Assembly: GCF_000002235.5 (NCBI RefSeq)
Contig: NW_022145599.1
Span: forward strand, 23,768,879 to 23,832,878
DNA length: 64,000 nucleotides
Origin: Strongylocentrotus purpuratus
Taxonomy: Eukaryota > Echinodermata > Echinoidea > Camarodonta > Strongylocentrotidae
Direction: 5' to 3'
Position numbers and translations under genes: made by a program. A model generated the notes under the pieces. That model did not search any database and had not been told where the DNA came from. It saw only the letters and a list, made by a program, of their open reading frames with translations. Shown here one piece after another: positions 26,001 to 41,200 of this stretch; position 1 is the first letter of the stretch; each line of letters starts with the position of its first letter.

Positions 26001-29000
26001 ACTTACGCTTTGAAATCAATTATAAATTAAGCAAGGTTGTTTGACAATTTTGAAAAAATACGATAATATACAAACAAATAAACAAAAAATCAGGACGAGA
26101 GCAAAGTAAATAAACTTTGATTAAATCTACAGTTTCTTCAAATACCGACAAAACACCAAAATATGAGAAAACTCGACAGTTTTTGCTTGCAATGTAAATG
26201 CAGCTATTATATCTTTTTAGCCACTGAATCTCACAGGCCATGCACAAATTCAATTGGACAGAAAAGTGACCGATACTTCCTTTATTATTTTTAAAAGGTT
26301 CAGACAAGAAACACATAATAATATTTCTATTTGCCCTTCTACTTGCTGGTAATGACTGTGCTAAACCCTCTGTTATGTTCCCATCAGGGCACTACATTGA
26401 CTTGCTAATAGACTTCTGTTGTCAACCGGCTTGTTGATCAAACCTAATATATCATACATTGATCTATTTCCCGAGAATCCTATTCATCAAAATGCTTTAT
26501 ACGCTCACGTTGCTTCGGGTTCCGCATAACAACGTGGCGAGGGAGATGACACGTTTATTATTCGATGCCACATTAATTCGGCCATCTATCTAGGTAACGG
26601 ATGTTCACACTACTGAAGAACGTGACCAATCGATCGCTGCTGACAAGACGCTTGAAATCATCATCATCATATTTATAAGCATCTCGTCATTTATTTTCAC
26701 CTTTCTTCCGCCCTTCCGGGTGTAATTTGTAAAGCGCTTAGAGACATTTGTATTAAGCGCGATATAAACATTAAATATTATTATTATTATTAATTGTCTG
26801 AACACACTTCTATCAGGTAACCATTGGAGAGAGTTTTGTCAGATTACAAAATTAAATTGTGAACAATTATTACGGTGAATCAAAATATCAGTCTTTGTAA
26901 TAATTCGATATTGCGTTTTTTTTATAGAAATACGTAGATAATTATATGCCTAATCATTAATAAACTTTAAACTACCTTTGTTATCTTATTTTATTGACTG
27001 TCGTATCAAGAAGAAACATGAATATTACGCATTTTCTGGAATTATGATTGCCGACCTGAACATGCCCTTTGTAGAACCTATTGTTTTTTAAACATGTGGG
27101 TTAGTAGTCACATATACAAATATGAAGCAAATGCAAATTCATGCATACTTTTACCATTCTTTTAATAGCAGTCATAAAGTCAACACACCAACAGACCGCA
27201 TTTAAATTTTGCATATCAATGTGAACTAGTTAATGTGAACATTCCATATTGTATTCGCCTGGGATCTAGAGCAAACGAACAATCGTGGGCAGATGGATAA
27301 TCGATTTTCTTGGGCACATTTTCAGAGTGTAGCTACAAAAGGGCGCATTTTTCTGCTAACGGATCTCCGTGCGTATTTTGTGTGCTCAAACTGTTTGAGA
27401 TGACTAAAATAAAGATTAATCAATAGAACTCAATATCACATTAAATGTTTAGTACTTTCGTAGATACTTGAATTCCAATATTGGAAATAAGTTATTACAT
27501 TTTACCAAATTGAACTTCATTCGTTGATATCTACAATATTGGATTGGACGAAGTTCCGCATCCACAAACTCTAAAAAGAAATAGTATAATAAGGCGTCGT
27601 TCCATAGGCCTACATAAACTATTTGTTATTGTATGAACATCTATTACAATGAAGACGTCAATTCATGCTATGTTTATGACGACCCCCTTGTCACTAGACA
27701 GGTTAAAATCTTGTTAACCTATGATGACCTATATACTATATAGAAATGAATAACGTCAAATCTGATCAGATAGTTTTGTCTTTCGATATGACTATGGACT
27801 CCGCCCGACGCATGGTTACATTCAATGGCTGGCATACCCGCCTACATCACAGACCTACATACCCACAGAGCATTATGCCCAGAGTATCCCATCAGACTGA
27901 TCACTCAAGGTCTTGAGCAATTAATCCTCCTCTTCGACGCCTCCTGATCATCGTGTATTGACACGTCACAGGCCTTGACGACGCCAACTCAAATTCTTTA
28001 ACGGTTCAATGAAATATTTCAAGTTGTTAAAGCAAGATGTTGTAAGCGGTTTTAAAGGAAGTGTCAAGCACAGCGAGCTTGTCTTGTGGGCGTAATGGTC
28101 CCTCCCCCCTTCGGCTTAATTCGTTCCATCGGATCTTCGCGTCGGGTCGGGTTAGACGACCTTTCGTGAAAACTTACCTCCATATTCTTGAAAAGTCGGG
28201 TAATCTGAATGCGAATAATCACCTTTCTTTGTTCACTGAAGTTTAGTTTATAATACTTGTATGAAAGCATACACATACAATCGGACAGTGACGAAGTGTC
28301 TATCACTTTCCTTTTAACGACAACTTTTGCTTATACCGTATTAAAATTTAAAAGTGTTGGGTGAACTGGACTCGACACTTCGGCGATAAATAGGTTGTTT
28401 CACAAACCCTTTGGGAATTAGAGCTTGTGTATTCACGAATATTCATGTAATGCGAAGAAGAAGTAAGCTCCATTTTCTATGAAGATTAATGTTAGCCAAG
28501 TTAGAATATACAGATAAAAATTCATCATTTTATGCCTTCATGACTTTATGTGTACTTATTCCAAAATCGGTTTGAACTGAAGAAAAATGTATCTCATATC
28601 AGAGAAGAGATGTGACAATAAAGTGACTAACTGAATGGTTCTCTACACCTGAGCAGGGATGGTCTATCAAAGCAACTAATTCCTTGACCATTAACCAAAT
28701 TACAAACACATTTAACGTCACTAATTAACCAAACAGCGAATTACTTGTAATGGGATATGAGCAGGGAAGAGTCGTTAGGCCATAAACTCAAACATTTAAC
28801 ATGACTTATTAATCAATCAGCTATCAATGAATGATACCATAATTGTGAAGAATAATTGCGACATACGTAGGCACCTCCATTGATCGCTATATTGGGCAGA
28901 GTCGGCTGGTTTCCCTTTTTACGGTTGGTTGGTTTACCTGCAGAGTTTCTACGAAATGGACCTTGATGTGGTTGATGTACCATGCATGGCATGCTTCCCG

Positions 29001-32000
29001 GATCCTTCCCATTTGTGGATGAGGTAATGATATAGGTCTATTTACACAAAGATTAAATCAACACGATTCTAAGAACTCACGAGGGTCTAAGCATCCCCAG
29101 GGAGAGGAGATTGTGCACACAGTGTGTGCGGGCAAGCACTGAATCCAATGACCGGTGTAATAATATATTTGTAAAGCGCTTAGAGACATTTGTGATAAGC
29201 GCTATATAAAAGCTAAATATCATTATTATTATAAACATAGAGGACCTAACCATTGCCTAAGCGACCAACGGCCAACGAGACTAACATCCCTAGAAGACCA
29301 ACACCCCATACGACCGACACCTACATATCAGTCCCATGATCCTACGACAACTGTTTCTGACCCTTCACGAGACCGTGGCCGTCATGTATACCTGGTCCGC
29401 TGTTACTCTACTTCATAGAATGCCACGCGTGGTTAGAAATGTGAGGAGACAACATAAAATCACGATGTTTTGACCACGGTGTAAAACATGGCCACATTCT
29501 CTCCAACCCCCCCCCCCCCCCCGAGGGTCACATGTTTCACGTGTGGCACTGTCAGGTCACGAGGAAGTAATTGGGGGTATAGTTTTGACAATGGAAATCT
29601 GCTCGATTAATCCAGCTGCGGTTTTCACGGTAAGAAGAATACATGAGAGGGGGCATTGTGGTTATTGTGGCTCGGAGGTTATTGCATTCACTTTGAACAT
29701 GAGCCTCGCTTATTAATTTACAACCAAGGCGATGTTTGTTTGTTTTTGTTTGTGTTGTTGTTAGGGGGCTGATCACCCCAAGTACCCCTCCTAAAAAGCA
29801 CATGATCAATCCTGGACCAGTGATTTATTGATTTTAGGTTACAGGAAGGTATGGAAAAAAAGGAAACAGTTGTGCAGAAAGTAAACACTTCAATTGGTAC
29901 AAATTCCAGGCATACCCACTTTAGGAGCTTATGCGGCACGTAGCAATATCAATACATCATAATATAGGTCTACGTGTATACATAACATATCAGTTAACAT
30001 ACATGTACAAACAGGGTAGGATATTAGTTTAACCTCTGAATTAATTTGTATGTAAACAAAATCAAAACAATTTCAAACTTCCCTTAGTTCTACAAGTAGG
30101 GAATCGGCTGATTGTGTGACTTGCAAGGGTTCACATGTTCAGAAGCTGTCTATTTTTGACCACCTTAATTACATTTCAATTAATGTATTAAAATAAAAGT
30201 TTTAGATATTTTTTATATTATAAAAACGTTCAATTTTTCCTGTATTTAGATCTGACATGATTGTGACTAAGGAGGGTATTTTATTTATTTACTTATTTAT
30301 TTATTATCATTCATTCATTCATTCATTCACTGAATTTCAACAGAAAAAAGGGGATTTATAGCATAGCACATGAACAAGACCTCTGTCCTTGAAGTAAGCA
30401 AAATTTGCTGTCTGTCATTTTAAAATAAATTCATCAGCCTAAATCGAACGAGAATTTGGGGGAAATGAGGAGACTTAGCTCAGGTGTATCACCCCACTTC
30501 GCCTCATCCTAATGAATATTATGACATGATAAATATTCCTCCCGCGCTTTCAATAATACTTCCGCATTCTTGTGAAGTATGGATTGCTATATGCGGTGCC
30601 ATTGGAATGTGTATTAGAGGCTTGTGAGCGACATGGGTTCAGAGAAAATATGACAAGAATGGTAACAGGAAATTATCCGAGATTGCCAAGTGCAACTGAA
30701 ATCTTGTCCAAGCTATACAGTCGAAGATTGGCGCGATTATGATAAACAATCATCAGTACTAGTGTTGCATCAGGGAAAATAATATTTGTAAAGAACAGAA
30801 CGCAATGAGGCTGATGCATGAGGAAATCTCCATCGTATATGGCAGAAGTAAACGAAATAACTAAATATACAAATAAAATGACCTGTTTTGTTCAGGAATA
30901 TCATAAACCTTTCGCAATTCAACCTTTAAAAATGCTCGAATTGTGACGGGCTTGATTAATTGAGTAGGGTTAAGCAAATGGGTATAGTTTTGTTGTAGCA
31001 TGGCATATAGGCCTTTAATTTTGTGGTCGAAATACACCTTGAAAATGAGAGATTTTATACTAAAATTCTGATTATCAAATGTTAAAAATTCTACTCTCTG
31101 AATAGTCGAAATGTCGCGAAGCCTTTCCAACGGCCGTTTCAGATCGCAATGTGAGGATTTACGTCTAGCTATTGATACGCATGCCATTCTGCGCCCGAGA
31201 TAGTAATATAATATCTAATGTTCTTGCCAACTGTCATCTTTGATCAACATCGTCACTAGTCTTCAAATCCCATCGCTCGCTCGCTCGCTAGGCGCTGCTT
31301 GCCATAGCTTTCAACGGCTCACTTTCTTGGCAATCAAGTTTAACCGCCATTTTAAAAAGGTGATACATGCATTTATGATAGAAAGTAGAATTCTTTTCTT
31401 AACATAATTTCGAAATAGGTCATTTCGTATACTTAAATTTTGGTTTCGTAAACGCAATAAGGTATATTCTTCACACTCACTGTCTCTTCATTTTCTCCAG
31501 TTTATTGGCATTCAAGTTTAGCCGTCATTAACAATGCTTCAAGCATGTTTTTTCTTTCGACAGAAAATAGGCCTTTAAACACAAAACGTATCTACATATT
31601 CTTTTTACATGCAAATTTGAGTTGGTTTTAACAATATGAAATACAAGGTAATAACACATTAAGGAACACAGAATTAAAACATTTTACACGGACTATTCAA
31701 GCGATTTGATTATCTAAAATGCATGATGATTAATGGCAAGAGTCCGAAAGATTTGTTGAAATCATCGCACGTTAATCAATGGGCTATGGGCTTTATTGCC
31801 ACAATAAACAACATGTGACTCGGTTTGCGGTTAGTATAGTTAAACTGTAATAACAGTTTTCTGAAGGGTTATTGGTTTGTGATTAAGGTTAAAAGGGAAA
31901 GCGATGGGGTAATTACATAGTCATGTAACCTCCCATCCTCAATGTATTGAGTAGGTCTTGTATCTCACCATCAAACTTCAATAAATAATTTTGATATAAC

Positions 32001-32204
32001 TGGGGAGGGAATAATATTGTTACGAAGTTATCTTGCCGAGGACATGTAACTATTTAAATGACAAGCCTTTTTTCCCCCGAGTCATATTCACATGTAAAGC
32101 AGGCCTGACGGGTGGGGGAGGGGTAGCTTGAGTACCCCAGCCTACCCCCTCTCAGAACCTCTCAGAGTGTAGCCAAATCTGGAGGTATTCTTCATTGGAA
32201 CACC

Positions 32205-32259
<55 letters not shown>

Positions 32260-35200
32260 GCACACACACACGCACACACACGTCCGCGCGCATACACACA
32301 ATTATTTTTTTACGAGATTGACGCCCCAAAAGTACATTCGCTACAATAACAAGCATATTACCACATTGATTGTATAACCTTTCAGTCAAATTATCAATCA
32401 ATTGGCCCGCTTCCAGACCCCACTCCTATATGAAAATTGATAAACACATCCGCCAAGGGCCTAAGGCTAAGGGAGTCCAGACAAACACACATACAATGGA
32501 AAGGTTAGTACTCAGTGAAACCAATTTCCTTATGACAGATATTGGAAAGAGCTCATCCTGCTGCCTGATGTTTAATATTCAAGGTCGAATTTAAATTATT
32601 TCAGTTCATTCCAAGAAGAGACAGACATGCAGAATGATCAAAGACGACGTGGAATGGCGAATCATTACATCACTGAACTTACCTTTCTTCGAAGTCGAGG
32701 ACCAAGCTAGGATCTAGGATGTTATCCTCGGGCTCCCAAGTATTGCATCTGTAAAACAAGGGGGAAAGTAAAATGTGTTATACAAATACAGCCATTATTC
32801 CACTAAAATGCACGCAGATAATCAGTGGTGGATTTATTACCGATTATATGAAATGGTAAACTGCCAACTAATCTGGATTATGTAGGTGGTGGTGTTTATG
32901 TGGGTGCGTGGGAGGGTGTCGGATCCACTGAGTCAGACCCCTTTCATAACGGTCGAAGGGCGAGGACGTGTGTCCTTTCATATAAAGCATAATGCCCATC
33001 TACTGCCCAGTATTCTTTGTCAACAAAGACGATCAATATCCGATGAAGGAAAAACCGTTCATCCTCTTTCAAATCATTCTACTCTTATCGTTGGTCGGAG
33101 ATACAATCACCGCTGCTATCTTCACTTAAATCACCCTTGGCTAGGCTTTGACATGATCATAATACTTGCTTAGAACTGTTCACATATGCAATGGTAATTT
33201 ACAAACGCACTTAAAATTTGCCAATGGTAGGCGAAATAAGGGTTTGTGAATTTTGCATTCACATTCTGTACTCGTTATGATAATGTTATCAGTCAAATGT
33301 GATTAGTTACCTCTAGGGACCGACCATTAACATCATCACCAACCGAAAGACGTGACTCGCGAAGTGAACCGGTGTTCGTAAAGATCAGTTTCTTTGGGAA
33401 GACAGAGATGTCCCATTTCATTATATTATTGAACGATTATATGCACCGGGGAGGGGGGGGGGGGTGGTGGTCCGATTTGTGTTTACACATTTGTCACCCC
33501 AATGTCACTTCCTTGTTAGCAAAAGGACAACCTGTCGCAATTTTCTTCATTCCTGGAAAAGGAAAGGTTAGAGTACTTGGCCTTGCATATAAATCAATAC
33601 TCTTCGTGTGGGATGGAGTAATTTGTTACGATGATAATTCGACGAGATTTGCAGGCTTGATGTTCTAGTCAAAGACATGCGATTTCATTTATTTATACAA
33701 TATAGCAATTGGGAAATGTTGGTTATGATGTAGGCCCCCATACTGCGAGGTTTGGGCATGAAATTTGGTCCAAACACGGTCATACTCCGAATTTAAGGGT
33801 ATTTGAAGAGGCACCCTTTTCAGGGAATATTTTGTTTTCTATGATATTCTTCCACACTACCATAACAAGAATTAAAACCAAAAAATACCTCATAAAATAT
33901 TCCTCACCTATCCCAGAACTCAACCCTCTCTCTGAGTGATCAACTTTTTCTGATCGATTCACACCGTTCCTTTCACATTGCAATCGCATGACCAGAACTC
34001 TTAAAGGTTCTCCATTGCTCATTGAATTTTCAAAGGCTTCCTGTTGGCGGAAGATCGAAATGTCAGCAATTAACCTGGCTTTTTTCATCTTCAGTAATGT
34101 ATTCACACACGTCTTCGTCGATAGGTAGGTCAATGGTTTTATACTGGCGCAGAACAGGTGGAATGCCGTGTCGTGTACCTCCATAAAATTATTCTGGAGT
34201 AATGGGGTAAGAAAACATCCGTATGTGTCTCAACGTAGAAGCTTCTTTGCAGCGCATCAGTTTATATTTGTTTTTGGTGATGACGGTTATGGTTATAATG
34301 TTCGTCAACTTGAATGAAATTTTTACAGTTAAAAGATAAAGTAATACCAAAACTCATAAAATTATTGATTCAATCTAAACAAATTAAATTAATGATATTT
34401 CCTACGCGGTTTGATCACAGAGCAGACATCTGCGATTGACAGATTTGTCGCAGACTTCGTACCCGCAAATGTGTGCGAAGCAAAAAGTGGCGCTCCCCCC
34501 CCCCCCCCCCCCAGCATCCGTTCCCGCCATTTACTTTTTTAGCGAAGCATCCATGTTAGTAATTCCACTCTCTTGGGTGAGCTCTAAAGAGAGATTTCCG
34601 CGGGAAATTAGCTGGATAGTTGTTTAATAGATCCCCTCAAACACATGTGCACTTCGTGACATCTTTTAACTAATATTGCGGCTCGTGCTAACAGCAGTTG
34701 GACCGAGAAGCGGAAAGAGATAAATAGGATGTAAAATTCGTACTCAAATATAATTCATTTTATATCGTGCTTGAGGGATCAACACCGGACAAAGCGATTT
34801 CGATGCAATGCGACATTAGACAGCTTAGAAATTAGAACAATCACCCTCCTTGTCACCATAATAACTGAAGTTAGCTGGCAATGTGTAAATCATTTTTATA
34901 CTATATCTTGAATAATATTACAGTTACAAGCGTACAAATAATTTTTACAACAAAATTGATGAATTCTGTTTGCGGAGTATCGCTGATTTTTGCCAAGGGG
35001 TCAAATTACTTTTAGTTCTTACAAAACCATATAAATTTAGTGGAAAACTACATTTTCCATTGAAATAGGGTGGATGGATCTTTAAAAGGAGTAGAGCCAG
35101 AATAGAATCCTGCGATATGTCTTATACCTGTTCGTGTACATGTTGGTGTTTTGCAAAATTGGGTTTTGCGGAAGAGTTATCAAACACGGTAGAGGAGGGG

Positions 35201-38200
35201 GGGGGGGGTAGATAGATGGATTTTATTTTATGCGTTTTTTTTTGTAATGGACTAATTCAACCATGTCGCGAAGACAACTATAAGATAATTATCTAGATTT
35301 GTAATACCAATACCATAATTTCCCAAGTAAATCACCGCCTTACTGTTGTACACGTCTTGTATTGCGTTACCAAGTCTTCAAACAGATCACAATGCATGCG
35401 AGTGATGAGACAACGACCTAATGAATGGCGCATTTAACCTACACTGTCGTGGAAGAGAGAGCAGCTACATATGGCTTCAAAACAAAACGGCGTTCAATCT
35501 CGAAAGCGCAATTTGTAACCAGACTCGATTGTGCTGGATTCTCCTTAACCTTCAGCTCTCACCTCTTGAATATCCTCCCCATTACCTATTGATTTCAACC
35601 CGATATGAGCTTCCTCCATCTGATAAGATACACGAGAAGAGACCCCCCGTTTAGACGACAAAATTTCATCGTCCGGCTTTACCTAAATCGTATAGTAGCT
35701 ATACGATGAATAATAATTGTGATAACTTAATAAGTAACCTTTTTGTAATGCTACAAATATTAGTCATTGCGGATGTAGTATCGAAAATAATATCGCTAGT
35801 GATATTCGTTTGTCTCGCAATGTATGGTCAACAATAGATCTAAATGATCACAACGTTTCGTGCGTTGCTGCAACACTTCGTCAGGTGATGAAATATAATG
35901 TAAGCAACCGTAGAGTATAAGTATAAGTGTTACAGCGGTGTAAGCGAAACGTTGTGAACTCTTAGATCCCTTGTTGACCATACATTTCGAGACAAATATC
36001 ACTAGCGAGATTATTTTCGAACCTTTTTGTAGTCTGACGTATGAACGAAACGTCGTATAGCGGAACGTATGTCCAAGCAACGTCTCAAACAAAACTCGAT
36101 CTAGTCTGAACGTCGTAGGCCAGTCGTAGAAGAAGAAAAAAGGCGTATATACCTGGCGGGTGTTATCCTGAGCATCGATTAATGGCTAGCTGTCATGTAA
36201 ATTGAACTCTCTAAAACCAGTTTCTTTATAAGATGTTTTTATCAGTGTGAAAACCCCTTTCGCTATACGGTGCACGATGATTCTTTATATCGGGGTTCCG
36301 TAAACAAATTAATGCAGTATGAACAGGCTATTTCGCATGTGTTTTCTGCAGTGTGAACAGGTACAGTGGCAAATTATTGAGTGATGCGCACCCCATCCGT
36401 AGCTATCTCATCATCGCCCACTTATGAATGTATGTATATAGGACATGATGCAACTCACGCGGGGGGGGGGCATTAAAGGTACTATGTCCCATTTGCAGCC
36501 AACATCTAATTGTGTAGAACTTTGCAGGAATTATGAATATGTCACGTATGTCCTATTTGTGAAATTTAAACGTTAGTAGTGTCATAATATTCAAATTGTG
36601 CAAAGAAACCCGTTTACTTTCTACTAGATTTCACTGTCAAACACTATTGAGTGACTCACTGACTCCTTTTTTCCCTTTCCTAATAACATACGGAACATGA
36701 GCTGTAAAGGGTACATGAGCATTTGTCTACATCAATAACCCACTTCTTGTAATGGCCAAAATCAAACTGATTGAATCCGTCCGCAGCACAAAACGTACGA
36801 CCATTCGGTACAAGGGTCTGAAAATCAGACTATTACTACAAGAATTGCCATCACTAAAGTCGATTCGGCAACTAATGGTCGTTATTTTTCCACTTAAAGA
36901 CATTTTCTCGCCCTTTCGTTTTCAAATGCCGTTGGAATTTAACCTTTTCATTATTTTGGCCTGCAAATGAAACGTTTAAATTAAAGGTAAAATGATGTTC
37001 TGGAAAAGGTTAATTATGAAGCAATAAGTGTATACTCTACGATTTCGGAATCATCAAATTAAGAACTTGACTTAATCTTGCTGAAAATCTCATGCACGGC
37101 ACAGAGAGTTATGCATATGGGACCATACACTCTTGAATCATGACAGCTAGGTCCAAACATTTCAGCTATTTCTGTTCATATTTCGGATATGACGGCTTTA
37201 TAGAGCAAACCTTTTCAGAGGACTTTAGTTTTGTACTATCGTCTTCCACAATAACAAAGAATGAATCAAAAAGCTCCCACATTTTGTTTACACCTTTTCC
37301 AGAACTCAACGTTTTCTTTAATGATTCGGTGGCCGTATGAGGTTGAAGATCTGTCTAAACCGCTCAACTGGTTTTTGGACCGGGGCATCACCCATGCCAT
37401 GATGCAACACCCAAGGGGCTCGCATTACATCCTGGGCTTTTGATTCTCTGGCATTATGAGAAGCATCACCGAATCGGCACGTTCATAAACAGTAAATGTG
37501 CTTGGTATAGGCCTACATCGTATAACGATCGCGAAATGTTATCATCCTAACTGCACAAAATGACAAGTAGACATGCAAGTCAACGCTACTATCACTGACA
37601 CTTCATTTAGGTAAAGCTCCTTGCATGTTCATCAATCATCAACACGGTTATTATCTCTATACCATGTAATATTTCTTTAGAGCATCTCGTAAAAACATAG
37701 GCATATTTATCAATTGCCGAAGTGCATCATCTTGTGCCACCCACAATTTCCATCACAAATAGTAAAAAGTATTATGAAACGGAGATTCTTTTACTCTTTA
37801 TTAATAAGCAACACATCATGATTTATGTGGTTAAGGTCAATACAAATCTTTGAATTTGACTATCTTTATCACCAAAAGGCATGCTCGTTGGGTGATGGAA
37901 AGATAATAGGATCTCTATTTTTGGGCATAGTTTATTACAGTCCCACCCACTCAGTTTGGTGACATCCAAAGTGCACCGTTTACGTGAACCTGGTGTCACA
38001 TGACATCGAAGACGGTCTTGGTCAATCGGATTACAAGGTTATAACCTCGCCATTGACTCGAGGAGGAGAGTGTGAACCAAATGGAACTGACGTGATGTGT
38101 GAGTGAGGTTGCCAACTCTGGAAACTCAATGCTCCCATCATATCATGTCAGTCACATGCCCAATCTTCGTAGTAGGTCCATGCAAGGAGTAACTCCTTGG

Positions 38201-41200
38201 TCCATGGTACAACTAGGGCGATCATCTCCCTGGTACAACCATGTATGCCTGACTGTACGTAACATTCATCCGATACAGATATCGTCATCGATTTCGCCAG
38301 AAGTAAAACAAATCAGATAGGCTGTTTTATGTGTAAGGATACTACGCTGTGGCGCATTTGTCTATACATCAATAACCCACTTCTTGTTATGGCCAAATTA
38401 AACTGATTGAATCTTTGCGCAGCATAAAACGTACGACCATCCGGTACAATGGTCTGAAAATCAGACTATTACTTACTGGCTCTATAGCTCATAAGTCGAT
38501 TCGACAGCTATTCGTTATGTTCCTACTTAAAGACATTTTCAAGCCCCTCCTTTTTTAGGGAAGTTCTAAATTAGTTTTTGGGCCTGCAAATGGGACATAG
38601 TACCTTTAAGTTGCTTGGTATTAAGTTGACGGATGACGCCAGTGCGATGAGAAAATAGTCACTATAGAGAGAAGGTGGGGAATGAAGAAACGAAAGAACT
38701 TTAACATCATAGAACAGGGGTGACCAAGGAGTCGTTATATAACAACCCTCCAGATCGCTCATGGTCAAGATTATGTCCCACAATCCTCTTGTCAAGGAGG
38801 TCCCACGGTTTGATATCAGCACACCTGCCTGGGTCATGTGTGAGCTCCTGATACAAGATTATCTCTTCATATTTCTCAATCAGGGTGATGACTGAAGTGT
38901 CCTTCGTGTGTTGAATTCAATTTGACTAAACCTCGTTTGCGGTCAAATGCAATTCTTGCCAAGGGTAACTCGTTCAATTGGTATTGACAATCGCTTCCAC
39001 AACTTGCCATTGACAGAGCTTCTGACAGAGCTTTCGACAATCTGTCAAAGAAGTTTGGGAATACGAACGACGGATGATTTCAAAGAATCGTTAGCTTACA
39101 CTTGTAATTTATCTCAATTTAATTGAATTAATCAAACATGAAAGAAGAAAGTCTGTCTTCCAAGAAATGCATAACAGACCTCATGAACCATGGACCTACC
39201 CTTATCGCTTAATACCATTTGTATCGTTATTTAGTGTGAACAGAAGGGGCTTATATCATTTATAGGCCTAGTGACCTACTACAAAAGCAAAGGCCTTTGG
39301 CAAATAATATAGCCAAAATCCACAGTTTAATAGCATTCACTGTAATCAAATATCTTTATGCAGTACCTTTTTTTCGAGTGGACAAAGTTATGTCCGTGTC
39401 TATTTTCTTTGCATTGCTATATCTATGAGATGCGGCAGAAATGTAAATTGAAACCACCGTCTTGTAAATAGAAACGGATATGCTCTCAGAGAGTGTTGAG
39501 TATCATTCCTTCTCTTGCACATGGGACGGCGATTTCCTCCTTCCCTTGTCCTCCACTTTGTAATGAAGTCACGTCCTTACAAACAGACGTTATTCAGCAC
39601 ATTGTTGAGAAGTGAAATAAAGTGCTCCAATCCTTGGCCCGTTGAATTCATGGCTCGACCCTTGCCACATCCAATTACACCCGATAATCGGATTAAAACC
39701 GTGAAATGACATTGATGATGAAGAGGCATTTCCAATGGAAAATTGTAAACATAATAATATGTAATTGGCATGCGCAAACATAGCTATAGTTGTAAACAAA
39801 AATACATGCCTTATTTAATTTAATGGGTTATAAATTGTACACAAACTTTTTTTTTAAAATCGCAAAATAATCAGTGATCAAACGTATGCTCAGGCGACAT
39901 TAACTTCGGAATTTGTTTTGTTAGAGAGGGAAATTAGGTTAGATGTACCAAGAACATACATGTACGTAATAGGTCCATGGATATACTTTTACTGAGCCAC
40001 CAATCACAAACTATATATTAGCTTCTTCTGTAGAGCTTCAAGCTACACATGTTTCATGTGTTTGTCTGCGGTTTTTATTGCCGTGTAGTTTGCTCCAGAG
40101 CATTAAATATTGACATTTAAGATTGACACGGCTAATTAGGGAGCGAATATGGTTTCTTGGAAATGAACCGGACGGTCAATACGCCTCGCTGGAAATGTCT
40201 CGTTTACTCCAGGGTCGAATTCTGTGGAGGCATCACACTTTACTTCATGCATCATAACGAACGTGAGAGTCGGACCCCATTTTCTCTAGTAGTACGTAGT
40301 AGCAGTAGTAGTGGTTAGATAATTAAATAAAGATTACATACATGGTACAACAAAGATGTGTTTTGTGTTTTTGTTTCATTGTGGGGTTACCTTGAAAGTT
40401 ACGAATGTGTGTACAGAAATCGATGGTATAAATAGCAGAATTTATCTCTAATAAGAGCTCTGGGAGTTATACTGAGAAACAACTACTTTAATACAAGCAT
40501 ACATAACACATGCCTTCTTAGCAGTCAGGTAAATCAAACAACCAAACCACCTGAAACTACGAAATGTCTGTATTAAAAAGCAACCGATAACCGAGACTGA
40601 TTGTACGTAAACGCTCCATGTATGACCTAAAATGAACTAAAACATTTGAGATTTCTATGATTTATTCAAACTGTCATGGACACAGTATATTCAATCATTT
40701 ACGAACTGATTTATCATTACAAAAATAAAGGGGGTAACAATCGAACAAACAATTGAAATAAAACTACGACTGTCTGTCTCATGTCCTTCTACTGTCGTCT
40801 CGAGAAGATTCGCATTACTCATTTCTTGTGACCATTAAATATCTCCAAACGTGCACACTTTTCCCAAAGGTATAACCTAAAAGTATTGTAATAACCTTTT
40901 AAGACCGTCGAAGAAATATTACATCTGGGCACAGCATGCCAGCAGTTCGTGACCTTCAACTTTACGAGGCGGAGGAGCACGACACCCAAAACCCATTGAA
41001 GAAAAACGAAAAGCCCCATGGATTTTCTTAGAAAACGTGACGGTACGTCTTGAGGGCAGTAAATTTACCGGGCGTTAACAAAATAATGAGAACAGAAACG
41101 AGGGAAACTGATGTTGTAACAGGAACCAGGGACTTGATGCAGGAACATTTCATTGCTTCCGTTCACATATCGAGAGTATTGTCAGATCAGGGAGTTGGAA

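Larger units (their letters stand above)
23585..32682 (-). other. CBX intron 3 (9.1 kb)
   Basis: Phase-2 intron from gtaagt to gttttgcag. It contains two LINE-like 3' tails (26.7 and 29.2 kb), a short repeat at 24391-24480 shared with 21.1 kb, a poly-C run near 29508-29522 and a CT/CA microsatellite at 32205-32291. The remaining stretches (23.6-26.6, 27.0-29.1, 29.6-32.1 kb) are AT-rich, and I see no exon or RNA gene in them. Confidence 0.8.

Noticed and set aside
28061-28306. Frames on both strands in a G+C-richer patch flanked by TTTAAAGGAAGTG and CACTTTCCTTTTAA
   Set aside because: It could be another TTAA element, but the inverted ends are too short and imperfect to call, and the frames show no known domain.
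30861-31187. 108-codon minus-strand frame in intron 3
   Set aside because: AT-rich composition with no domain. It lies between well-supported CBX exons, and no frame-compatible splice sites were found.
33780-34184. 134-codon minus-strand frame
   Set aside because: It crosses a dispersed repeat and has no recognisable motif, codon pattern or splice signals.
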